Source: JAVBNC01 sp031551765
GTDB taxonomy: Bacteria > Desulfobacterota > Desulfovibrionia > Desulfovibrionales > Desulfovibrionaceae
DNA length: 56,231 nt
NCBI GenBank assembly: GCA_031551765.1
Contig: JAVBNC010000144.1
Location: 1 to 56,231, forward strand
Direction: 5' to 3'
The translations under genes were made by a program, and so were the position numbers. The notes beneath the pieces were generated by a model that worked only from the letters and a program-made list of their open reading frames with translations, had not been told where the DNA came from and did not search any database. Positions 17,931 to 26,200 of the stretch are shown piece after piece (positions within the stretch are counted from its first letter, which is position 1; every line of letters begins with the position of its first letter).

Positions 17931-17985
17931 TGTTTTGAAACAACGCCGCCAAAGCGGCGAAATACCCTGTTTATGGAGGTCCCGT

Positions 17986-18396
17986 ATGGTCATTGACTTC
18001 AGTACCCTTTACGACATGCCCAAGGACCTGGACCGTCTTTTCGCGGACATGTTCAAAGGGCCCAACCTACTGCAGCGCAAGGCCGCGTATCCGCTGATCA
18101 ACGTCTACGAAAACGCGGATAGCTACATCGTCGACGTCTCGGCGCCGGGGGTGCCGGCTTCCGACCTGGAACTCACGCTCGCGGCGCGGAGCCTGGTCAT
18201 CAAGGGCGAACGCAAGTCGCCGGAAGGACGCTACTTCCGCCAGGAACGGGGGGCTGGTTCTTTTCAGCGCATTATCAGCCTGAATGTGCCGGTGGACAGG
18301 GACAAGGTCAGCGCCAGAAGCGAAAATGGCATTCTGCGCATAACGCTGCCCAAGACGGACGCGGTAAAGCCGCGCCGTATCCCCATCGCGTCCTGA
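17986..18396 (+). CDS. Small heat-shock protein Hsp20 (first of tandem pair)
   Basis: This 136-residue ATP-independent holdase binds unfolding proteins. The alpha-crystallin domain starts with PLINVYENADSYIVDVSAPG at about residue 30 and runs to ISLNVPVDRDKV and GILRITLPK. The C-terminus carries IPI, the I-x-I anchor for oligomer assembly. GGAGGT six bases before ATG 17986 decides the start, although the frame is open to 17884. It is followed after 26 bp by the second hsp20. The short N-terminal arm contains DMPKDLDRLFADMF, typical of class A bacterial sHsps. Confidence 0.93.
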   Translation: MVIDFSTLYDMPKDLDRLFADMFKGPNLLQRKAAYPLINVYENADSYIVDVSAPGVPASDLELTLAARSLVIKGERKSPEGRYFRQERGAGSFQRIISLNVPVDRDKVSARSENGILRITLPKTDAVKPRRIPIAS

Positions 18397-18422
18397 CCAC
18401 CAGCCGATTCCGGAGGAGTATC

Positions 18423-18782
18423 ATGAGCAGCACACAAACCCACACGTTGGCCATTCCCGCCACCGATATCCTGGAGTGCAGCGATGGCTTTCATATTTTC
18501 GTCGATCTGCCGGGCGTCGGCACACCCGGCCTGTCCATTGACCTTGAGGAAAACGAGCTCACCGTGAAAGGCGCCAGCTCTTACAACCCGGCTGTGGAGT
18601 CCCAGGGACACCTGCGCACGGAATTCGAAGCCCTGACCTTTGAACGCACCTTCACCCTGTCGGACATGGTGGACCGCGAGCGCATCAAAGCCACGCTTAA
18701 GGACGGGGTGCTGGACCTTTACCTGCCCAGGGCGGAAGCCATGAAGCCCCGCCGTATCGAAATTCAGGCAGTGGAAGATTAG
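18423..18782 (+). CDS. Small heat-shock protein Hsp20 (second of tandem pair)
   Basis: A 119-residue Hsp20 with almost no N-terminal arm: the alpha-crystallin domain begins at about residue 10 (PATDILECSDGFHIFVDLPG) and ends with GVLDLYLPRAE followed by the I-x-I motif in RRIEIQ. GGAGGAG stands six bases before the ATG. It is co-transcribed with the first copy. The two are diverged in sequence, which suggests hetero-oligomers or different clients rather than a recent duplication. Confidence 0.92.
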   Translation: MSSTQTHTLAIPATDILECSDGFHIFVDLPGVGTPGLSIDLEENELTVKGASSYNPAVESQGHLRTEFEALTFERTFTLSDMVDRERIKATLKDGVLDLYLPRAEAMKPRRIEIQAVED

Positions 18783-18922
18783 CGGGCAAGGCCGCCGCTC
18801 CAGGTCGCCCGGAAAATTTCCGGGCGGCCCTGGCCGCTCGCGTCCGCGCGCATTTACCCGCTTGCCAGGAACGGGCTGAAGATGTAAAGCCTCCCCCTGA
18901 GCAACAGCAAAGGGGAATCATT

Positions 18923-19399
18923 GTGGCGGCAATCAATGTAGGCAGTATCGTTGAATCAAAATGCGGCAAGTGTGACGACGTTACCGGCCACGTGGTCATG
19001 GCCATGGTGGGCGGCAGCATCGTCAAGGTGGAATGCAGGGCCTGCGGCAGCGTTCACAAATACCGCCCGGCGGGCGCGAGCCTTCCGGCCCGGGCCGAAG
19101 CCCCTGTGCGCCGCGGCCGCGACGGAACCATCATTACCCCGCCCCGCCCGGCTCCCAGAAGCGCCGCCTCTAAACAGCCCAAGCCTGCCCGCCCCTCCGT
19201 CTTGTATGAACAATGGCAAACCGTGCTGCGCCGCCGCGAACTGGAAACGCCCCTCCCCTACTCTCTGACCGCCAGCTTTTCCGAAACCAGCCTTGTGGAG
19301 CACCCTGTTTTCGGGCTGGGGCAAGTTCTCTCTATCATTCCCCCCGACAAGATGGACGTCTTGTTTGAAGACGGCATCAGGCGCTTAAAATGCGGGTGA
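18923..19399 (+). CDS. Zinc-ribbon protein with C-terminal Tudor-like segment
   Basis: This 158-residue protein has two CxxC pairs near its start (KCGKCDD and CRACGS, residues about 14-43), making a probable zinc ribbon. A disordered Pro/Arg/Ala linker follows (about 50-105). The end, VEHPVFGLGQVLSI and VLFEDGIRRLKC, looks like the Tudor-like tail of UvrD/PcrA helicases, which contacts RNA polymerase. Start is GTG 18923 with AGGGGA seven bases before it. The combination suggests nucleic-acid or RNA polymerase binding, but no named function is known to me. It follows the hsp20 pair by 140 bp. Confidence 0.72.
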   Translation: MAAINVGSIVESKCGKCDDVTGHVVMAMVGGSIVKVECRACGSVHKYRPAGASLPARAEAPVRRGRDGTIITPPRPAPRSAASKQPKPARPSVLYEQWQTVLRRRELETPLPYSLTASFSETSLVEHPVFGLGQVLSIIPPDKMDVLFEDGIRRLKCG

Positions 19400-19786
19400 G
19401 AAACAAAATCATACCGCATCCCGCTTTCTGACCCCTGCTCGATAAGCGTTGATTCGCCTTTATTACAACGTTTCTGTATAGATTTATCATTAAAAAAAAT
19501 CCACTGCAGCGCCGTAATAAAAGAGGCTTTGTGCTCTCTTTTTCAACATGGAACGCCATTAAATACTATAGCATTCCCTGCATAGAAAATGACATCTTTC
19601 CCCATGCCGTGCCTTTTGAAATTATGTTTTGCAAAAAATAGAAAAAAATGGCTAAAATGGAACTTTTCTATTGACGCGGCTTGACAGTTAAGGCAAGTGG
19701 GAACAACAGGGCCGCGTAGTTCTGCATTGTGTGTTGCCGGACGACGAACGCGGACATGTCATCATTTTCTCGTGAGGTTTATTTTC
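19400..19786 (+). other. AT-rich intergenic region before the RRM gene
   Basis: About 390 bp, much more AT-rich than its surroundings. A possible promoter is TTGAAA (19616-19621), 17 bp, TAGAAA (19639-19644). Two -35-like hexamers TTGACG (19671) and TTGACA (19681) sit ten bases apart but lack a -10 partner. That promoter would give a leader of about 140 nt, like many cold-induced RNA-binding protein genes. Confidence 0.4.
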
Positions 19787-20053
19787 ATGGCCAAGTCGAT
19801 TTATGTAGGTAACTTACCCTGGTCCGCGACGGAAGACGAAATCCACAGCCTGTTTGCCGCTCACGGCAACGTGCTGTCCGTCAAACTTGTCACTGACCGC
19901 GAAACGGGCCGCGCCCGCGGTTTCGCCTTCGTGGAAATGGACGACGCGGACGCCATTGCTGCCGTGGAGGCGCTGGACAACAGCAGCTTCGGCGGCCGCA
20001 CTCTGCGCGTCAACGAAGCGCGTCCCAAGGCTCCGCGCCAGCCCCGGTACTAG
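19787..20053 (+). CDS. RRM-domain RNA-binding protein
   Basis: An 88-residue protein that is a single RNA recognition motif. RNP2 is IYVGNLPW at residues 5-12 and RNP1 is RGFAFVEM at about 45-52, with the two aromatic contact residues present. A short basic Pro/Arg tail ends the protein. Such stand-alone RRM proteins are common in Desulfovibrio and cyanobacteria, and some are cold-induced RNA chaperones. Start ATG 19787 has GAGG about nine bases upstream; the frame is open to 19697 but lacks support. It is followed by its own terminator. Confidence 0.92.
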   Translation: MAKSIYVGNLPWSATEDEIHSLFAAHGNVLSVKLVTDRETGRARGFAFVEMDDADAIAAVEALDNSSFGGRTLRVNEARPKAPRQPRY

Positions 20054-20075
20054 TTTCCTTCGTGACGACACTCCG

Positions 20076-20101
20076 AACCCCGGCCTGGCCGGGGTTTTTT
20101 G
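20076..20101 (+). terminator. Terminator of the RRM gene
   Basis: The stem AACCCCGGC/GCCGGGGTT with a three-base loop is followed by a run of T residues, 23 bp beyond the stop codon. Confidence 0.9.
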
Positions 20102-20199
20102 TTTGCCCCACCCGCTCTTGTCAGAGCCACGCGCAAGAGCTATTATTACCCCGTCCTTGCCCTGAAATCGAACCCAGCCAGTTGATAATGGAGGAAACC

Positions 20200-20667
20200 A
20201 TGCAGAGATACCGGCATTATGCTTTTATTGGTTTTTGCCTCTCGGCGCTGTTTTTCGCGACCGGCTGCGCTTCAAGCTCCGGCTCCTCCTATACAAGGAG
20301 TGAAGCCAGAACCTCCCAGTCCGTGCGCACGGGCACCGTTATCCGCGTGGACAAGGCGGTCATTGAAGAAGATCCGAGCCTGATCGGCCCCGCTGTGGGC
20401 GGTGTGGCGGGCGGCGCCGTGGGCAGCACCATAGGAAGGGGAAAAGGCAGGGTCCTGGGTACGGTGGGCGGCGCCTTGGTCGGCGCCGGGGCCGGAGCCC
20501 TGGTGGAAAAGCAGGTCCGAACGGAAAGCGCCCTGGAAATAGTCGTCAAGCTTGACGACGGAAAGACTGTCAGCGTCGTGCAGGCTGACGATGAGCGCTT
20601 TTATGAGGGCGACAGGGTGCGCGTCCTTTACGGGGCGGGTGGCAAGGCCAGGGTGCGGCACAACTGA
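20200..20667 (+). CDS. Glycine-zipper (SlyB/Pcp-like) outer-membrane lipoprotein
   Basis: This 155-residue lipoprotein has a signal peptide ending FFATGC (Cys about residue 24). A segment VRTGTVIRVDKAVIEED leads into a glycine-zipper region (about 65-105: GGVAGGAVGSTIG, GGALVGAGAGALVEK). A C-terminal part ends GDRVRVLYGAGGKARV, as in SlyB and Pcp. These lipoproteins stabilise the outer membrane under stress. GGAGGAAACC directly before ATG 20200 decides the start. The gene converges on rfbC, with a terminator and a family A repeat between them. Confidence 0.88.
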   Translation: MQRYRHYAFIGFCLSALFFATGCASSSGSSYTRSEARTSQSVRTGTVIRVDKAVIEEDPSLIGPAVGGVAGGAVGSTIGRGKGRVLGTVGGALVGAGAGALVEKQVRTESALEIVVKLDDGKTVSVVQADDERFYEGDRVRVLYGAGGKARVRHN

Positions 20668-20688
20668 TCTTGAACGCGCGCGCAAAAG

Positions 20689-20728
20689 CAGCCGGAATTG
20701 CCTGTCAGACGGTTCCGGCTGTTTTTTT
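20689..20728 (+). terminator. Terminator of the SlyB-like gene
   Basis: CAGCCGGAA pairs with TTCCGGCTG across a 15-base loop, followed by seven T residues. Confidence 0.87.
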
Positions 20729-20735
20729 GTGTTGC

Positions 20736-20792
20736 CGAAGCCATCCAAGAGCGAAAGCAGGGCAGCGCCGCTCTCATTCCCGGATGGCTTCG
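20736..20792. repeat. Family A inverted repeat, short copy
   Basis: Eleven-base arms CGAAGCCATCC and GGATGGCTTCG enclose an inner AGAGCG/CGCTCT pair. The left arm and next 14 bases match the left end of 44699-44852 with about four differences in 25. It lies between the convergent SlyB-like and rfbC genes. Confidence 0.7.
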
Positions 20793-20799
20793 ACAGATC

Positions 20800-21333
20800 C
20801 TAACGCGGCAGGTCGCGAAAAAACGGCGCGGCGGCGTCCTTGGCGGAAAGCACGGGGTCTGACACCGGCCAGGCTATGTTCAGGTCCGGGTCGTTCCAGC
20901 GTATGCTCCCCTCGTCTTCCGGGTAGTAGAATTCCGTGCACTTGTAATGGAAAGACGCGGTTTCGCTCAGCACCTCGTAGCCGTGCGCGTACCCGGGCGG
21001 AACCCACAACTGGTGCTGGTTTTCTTCCGTCAGCTCCACTCCGAACCATTGTCCAAAGGTGGGTGAACCGGGCTTGATGTCCACGGCCACGTCAAACACC
21101 CGCCCTAAGGACACGGAAACCAGCTTACCCTGCGGGTGGCACTTCTGAAAATGCAAGCCGCGCAAAATGCCGTAACTGGAACGGGAATGGTTGTCCTGCA
21201 CAAAGGGCAAATCAATACCCGCTTCCCGGTAACGTTCATGCTGCCAGGTTTCCACAAAGAACCCGCGCGCGTCCCGCCAGACTTTGGGCTTGATGAGCAG
21301 CACGCCAGCCAGCGGGGTGGTGACTACCTCCAT
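20800..21333 (-). CDS. rfbC: dTDP-4-dehydrorhamnose 3,5-epimerase
   Basis: RfbC epimerises dTDP-4-dehydro-6-deoxyglucose at C3 and C5 on the way to dTDP-L-rhamnose, a precursor of O antigen and other glycans. The 177-residue cupin contains RGLHFQKCHPQGKLV with the catalytic His, DVAVDIKPGSPTFGQW, and the substrate-binding VPPGYAHGYEVLS. Length is standard. The start overlaps the end of rfbA by ten bases and AGGAGG lies eight bases upstream, so the two genes are coupled. The other rhamnose genes, rfbB and rfbD, are not in the window. Confidence 0.94.
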   Translation of the reverse strand: MEVVTTPLAGVLLIKPKVWRDARGFFVETWQHERYREAGIDLPFVQDNHSRSSYGILRGLHFQKCHPQGKLVSVSLGRVFDVAVDIKPGSPTFGQWFGVELTEENQHQLWVPPGYAHGYEVLSETASFHYKCTEFYYPEDEGSIRWNDPDLNIAWPVSDPVLSAKDAAAPFFRDLPR

Positions 21334-22220
21334 TTCCCGTCCTCCTGATCAATAAGCGAAAGCAAATATTCCCCATAGCCGGACTTGCCGTGGGCCAGCG
21401 CTTGCTCGCGCAAAGTTTCCCTGTCGATAAAGCCCGAGCGCCAAGCTATCTCTTCCGGGCAGGAAACCTTAAGCCCCTGCCGGGTTTCCACAGCCTGCAC
21501 AAAGGTGCTGGCCGCCAGCAGCGAATCATGGGTGCCGGTATCCAGCCAGGCTATGCCCCTGCCCATGGCTTCCACGTGGAGAGCCCCCTGCTCAAGGTAG
21601 CGGTTATTGACGTCGGTAATTTCCAGCTCCCCCCTGGTGGAGGGCCGGATGGAGCGGGCTATGGAAACGACATTACTGTCGTAAAAATACAAGCCGGTCA
21701 CCGCGTAATTGGAACGCGGCTTGGCCGGTTTCTCTTCTATGCTCACAGCCCGGTGGTTCTTGTCAAAGGCCACCACGCCATAGCGTTCCGGGTCGCGCAC
21801 ATGGTAGGCGAACACCGTGGCGCCCTGTGGACGGGACACAGCCTTTTCCAACTGGCCCCGCAGCCCCTGGCCAAAAAAGATATTGTCGCCCAGCACCAGG
21901 CTGACGTTACAGCCCCGGATAAAGTCTTCCGCCAGCAGAAAGGCCTGGGCTATACCTTCCGGCTTGGGCTGGGGAATGTAGGTGAATGAGCAACCCCATT
22001 GTTTGCCGCTGCCCAGCAATTCCGAGAAAAGCGGCAAGTGGTCCGGCGTGGAAATGACGGCGATATCGCGTATACCCGCCAGCATCAGCACGGAAAGCGG
22101 GTAATAGACCATGGGCTTGTCGTAAATGGGCATGAGCTGCTTGCTCACGCTACGGGTAAGGGGGTACAGCCGCGTCCCCGACCCGCCGGCCAGGATAATG
22201 CCTTTCCATTGTGTCGTCAT
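21324..22220 (-). CDS. rfbA: Glucose-1-phosphate thymidylyltransferase
   Basis: RfbA joins glucose 1-phosphate and dTTP to make dTDP-glucose, the first step of dTDP-rhamnose synthesis. The 298-residue protein has the nucleotidyltransferase signature GGSGTRLYPLT at residues 11-21, KQLMPIYDKPM, and GDNIFFGQGL. ATG 22220 with GGGAGA five bases upstream is chosen; the longer frame to 22262 adds residues not found in the family. It is first in a two-gene minus-strand operon with rfbC. Confidence 0.94.
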   Translation of the reverse strand: MTTQWKGIILAGGSGTRLYPLTRSVSKQLMPIYDKPMVYYPLSVLMLAGIRDIAVISTPDHLPLFSELLGSGKQWGCSFTYIPQPKPEGIAQAFLLAEDFIRGCNVSLVLGDNIFFGQGLRGQLEKAVSRPQGATVFAYHVRDPERYGVVAFDKNHRAVSIEEKPAKPRSNYAVTGLYFYDSNVVSIARSIRPSTRGELEITDVNNRYLEQGALHVEAMGRGIAWLDTGTHDSLLAASTFVQAVETRQGLKVSCPEEIAWRSGFIDRETLREQALAHGKSGYGEYLLSLIDQEDGKWR

Positions 22221-22426
22221 AAAGTCTCCCGCTGGGCGCCGGTGTTGTTGTAAGTCCGGCACACCATACTGTGTGCCGCCGGAGGATGCAAGCCACGCCC
22301 CCTTTTATACACGCCCGCACGCGGAATGCGCTTGTCTGCCGTTCCGCACTGATGTATGTATCGAAATGCCGTATTCCGCATGTGTGAAAACGGTTTTTAT
22401 ACCACTTAATCTCCAGCGAGGCCGTC

Positions 22427-22987
22427 ATGCTTTATAAAAAACTTGCCCTCCCCCTTGTTCTGACCCTCCTGGCCCTCTGCCTTGGCGGCTGCCCCGCTGT
22501 CCCTTTCATTGTCAACGACGAGCGGGATCTCTCCACCCAGACGGCCGACACGAGCATTGAGAGCAAAATCAAGGCCGGGCTGGTGCAGGAAAACCCCTCC
22601 CAGGCCCTGTCCGTTAACGTGTACAGTTTCTCGGGCCATGTATTTCTGGTGGGCGACCCAGACAAACCCTTCCGCACTTTTGCTGAAAAGACCGCTACCT
22701 CCGTGGCCGGAGTAAAGCGCGTCACCACCCACTGGTTCCCCGTGGGCACTTCGGACCGCGTCACGGATTCGCGCATAGAAACGGGCATAGACACCAACCT
22801 GCTTTTTGCCAAGGGCGTGGCCTCCACCCAGATCAACGTGGACGTATGGGGCGGCAACGTGGTGCTGCTGGGCCTGGTGGGCAAGGAAGCGGACATAGAA
22901 CGCGCCCAGCGCGCAGTGCGCGGCGTGGCCGGGGTGAAAAGCGTGACCAGCTATTTGATGGTGTACGCGCCGCCCGCGAACAAATAG
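22427..22987 (+). CDS. BON-domain lipoprotein
   Basis: This 186-residue lipoprotein has a signal peptide ending LCLGGC (Cys about residue 22). Two BON domains follow (about 40-105 and 112-180), each with the glycine-containing pattern seen in GHVFLVGD and GNVVLLGLVG. BON proteins bind phospholipid; the related DolP helps maintain outer-membrane integrity. GAGG precedes the ATG by six bases. The gene is monocistronic, diverging from rfbA and followed by its own terminator. Confidence 0.9.
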   Translation: MLYKKLALPLVLTLLALCLGGCPAVPFIVNDERDLSTQTADTSIESKIKAGLVQENPSQALSVNVYSFSGHVFLVGDPDKPFRTFAEKTATSVAGVKRVTTHWFPVGTSDRVTDSRIETGIDTNLLFAKGVASTQINVDVWGGNVVLLGLVGKEADIERAQRAVRGVAGVKSVTSYLMVYAPPANK

Positions 22988-23005
22988 GCGACACGGCGCC
23001 CGTTG

Positions 23006-23043
23006 AAGCCGGAGAGAGGGAAAGCCCTCCTCCGGCTTTTTTT
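23006..23043 (+). terminator. Terminator of the BON lipoprotein gene
   Basis: AAGCCGGAG-A-GAGGG pairs with CCCTCCTCCGGCTT, with one bulged A, followed by a T-run. It starts about 18 bp after the stop. Confidence 0.87.
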
Positions 23044-23190
23044 GCGTGCGGCCAGGGCCATGCCAGGAAAAGGCTCCGCATGGCCGGGGACGCTTGGCCC
23101 CCGCCTGCAGCGCCCCCCCCCAAAAAAAAGCAACGGCGGCTTGCCTGGCTGGGAAGTCTGGTCCGGTTACGCCAAGCGCCCCGCAGCGCA

Positions 23191-23227
23191 TAAAGACCGG
23201 GGCCGGAACTTTACGTTCCGGCCCCGG
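23191..23227 (-). terminator. Terminator of the giant adhesin gene
   Basis: On the minus strand a 13-bp perfect stem, CCGGGGCCGGAAC with GTTCCGGCCCCGG, is followed by TCTTTA. A second hairpin (GCACGCCAGG/CCTGGCGTGC, about 23244-23273) lies between it and the adhesin stop at 23282. Confidence 0.85.
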
Positions 23228-23281
23228 GTTTATGGTTGGGAGGTGCACGCCAGGTTTTTTACCCTGGCGTGCCGGCGTTTA

Positions 23282-26200
23282 TCAGCCGCCGCTGCTGGTC
23301 TTGATGCTGCTTTCAATCAGTTGCTGCAGGATCGCCTCCGCAGCAGACTGGCTGTCAACCGTGTAGTTGGCCAGTACAATGTTCTGTGTACCGCCACCGT
23401 TCACATCGAAGCTGATTTGCAACTGGTTGCCGTTGACGATCTGGGCTTCCAAAGCGCTGGAGGAGATGTTCAGAGCGCTCAGATCAATTTGGTCGTGGCC
23501 GTTGGCGTTGAAGTCCGTGATCACGTCGGTGAATACCTGGCCGGAACCCGGCAAATCGTCCGAGGTCCACTTGAAGGTATCGTCGCCGCCGCCACCGGTC
23601 AGGGTGTCGTTGCCCTTGCCGCCAATGATCAGGTCGCTACCGGCCCCGCCGATGATGGTGTCGTTACCCGTAGAGCCGGTAACCTCCACGCCGGTGTTCC
23701 AACCAAAGACGTCGGTACCGTCGGCAACGCCGCTTACGGGCATGTGATAGTGCAGCGTGCCCACTTCAAAGCTCACCGAGCCGTTCGAAACGCTGAGCGC
23801 GCCGTGTTCATCCATGCCCTGGTAGTCGATGTGCACAGTCTGGCCGGGCTGGGCGCCATCAGCCAGCGTGTACGTGTATGCGCCAGTTTCGCCGTTCACC
23901 AGCAGGGTATCCCCGTTGGTGAGGTTGATCGTGGTTTCACCGATGGCGTTGACCGCATGGCCTTGCCCGTCAATGATTACGTTGGTCACGCTCACATGGT
24001 CGTTGTCCTGGTCGGTAAAGGCCAGAACGCCGGTGTAGGTGTGGGCTATATCCAAGGTGCCCAGGTCGGTGGTGACGCCTTCCGGCGCGTGGTTGCTGTC
24101 GCCGAACGTCATGCTCATGGTGATGTCGCCGCTGGTCCAGCCGTGGCTGTCCGTCACCGTAAAGCTGAAGGGCAGTTCCGTGTCGGCCAGAGTTACGCCA
24201 GCGTTCGGCGTGTAGGTGTAGTTGCCGGTGGTGCTGATGGTCCAGGTGCCGCTTTGGCCGGTAACTGTCCAGGCGCCGCCGACGGCCGCCTGACCGTTGA
24301 CGGCGGCGATGGTCATGGTGTCTTCGCCATCAGACACACCAGCCTTGGTGATCAGGTTGCCGCTCTGCGTGCCGTTGATGTCAACAGAATCGCTCAAAGT
24401 GACGTTGCTGACCGTACCGGACAGGTTCAGTTCCTTGCCGTACAGGGAGACATCCACTGTCACCGGGTCGGAGAACGCACCCTTGGCATAGGCGTTGGCG
24501 CCATCAGCCGTTTCTATGGCCCCGGCCTTGACGATGATGTCCGCCGTGCCGTCGTAGGTGCTGTCCGCTATCAAGGTGATGGACTTGCTCACATTAGCTG
24601 TGGTGTTGTTGGCCGCGTTAACCCTGTACACCACCGCATCCGCATCATACCCGGCGGCCTGCGCTTGCACAGAGGTAAGTAGCGTGCCAGTTCCAGAAGC
24701 CATGCCCAACCCCTTGGGCACCTGCACCAGGAAGAAGTGGGCTTCGGAGCCGTCATTATCCGTGAAGGTCGCCTTGAGATCCACTGCGATGTTGGCCTTG
24801 TGCTCGAATATGACCGTGACGTCACTTTCCACCACCTGATCGGCGACTGTGGTGTTAGAGCTGGAGCTGGCAACGCCCTTCACCGTAACGCTGCCATCCG
24901 CCAGGATGGAGGCGTCCTTAGTATGGCCGGAGAGCGTGTCCGCCAGGGTAGCGGCGGTGATATCCAGCGCGAAGGTGCCGGAACGGTATGCCGTATCGGG
25001 CTGGAAGTACACCTTGCCCAGGTCCGCGGCGGAGATGGTAGCGGAGCCGGTGGTGTAGGTAGTCCAGCCGTCGACATCCGAACCCACCAGGATCTTGCCG
25101 TTGGCGGGCACTTTGATGGTGACGTTGGTAATCTCGTCGCTGGCGTCTCCGTTGTGGGTGAAGTTCAGGTGCATCATCCCGGGGCCTTCATTCATCGTAG
25201 GATCATCCGGAGCCACGGTAACCGTGGTGGCCGTCACTACCTTGATGTCGATGGGAACCGTCACCAGGCCTTCTTCATTCCAGTTGTTGTCGAGCCGCAG
25301 TTCCTTGTCCGCGCCAACGCCAGTGTTCGTTTCAACGGATATGCCGCCGACCTTGACGTTGCCGGTCTGTTCGATGGTGCTCTGCGGGGCGCTCACCTTG
25401 AAGACCACGTCAACGGACCCCGTTTCGCCGTTGATCGTAAGCATGCTCTTGGTGACTTCCACTGCGTAGTATGGCGTACCATTATCGCTGAAGATGGTGG
25501 TTACATTGTATTCCGTGCCATCAATTTCGGCCTTGCTGCACAGCCATCTGCCATTCTGTTCCAGAACCACGTAGTGCTTTTCACTGCCATCGTGGATGTC
25601 CGTAAAGGTCACGGTGGCAGAAATCAGGGCATTGCCTGCCCCGGCCACGGCATCATGCCCGTCAGCCGAGCCGAAGCCCACATTGGTGGTCACAGCGGCA
25701 TCCGCAACCGCGTCAACGATTACCTGGGTGGTACCGCCGATGCTGCCCTTGTCGCCGGACTTGCTGTCCGTGAAGGTGGCGGACCAGCTAATGTTGGCAT
25801 CCGTATCACTGTTAAGCTTGGGCTCAAAGCAGAGCTTGATGGTTCCGTTTTTGATCTGCGCGATCAGGCTTTCGTCGGTAATGGTTATGCTCTTGCCGTC
25901 CGCGCCCACCGTAAGGCCGGCAATGCTGATGGGATCGCCATTGGCGTCCTTGGCCGTCAGCGTGCCTTCAGCGGAGTTCAGCTTCAGGGTGAAGGACTCG
26001 AACTTGTCTTCAGCGCCAAGCGTATAGCTGCTGATGGTGATGGGCAGGCTGTGGTCTTCATGCAGCTCGTTGGGGATGCTCACCGCCATCTTGCTGTCGA
26101 CCAGGGAGACTTCCACCACCGCCGTGCCGGACAGGTCGTAGGCCACGTTGTTAGAAATGTCGGCCTCATAGTTGCCCGGGCGCCCACCCTCGACTTCTTC

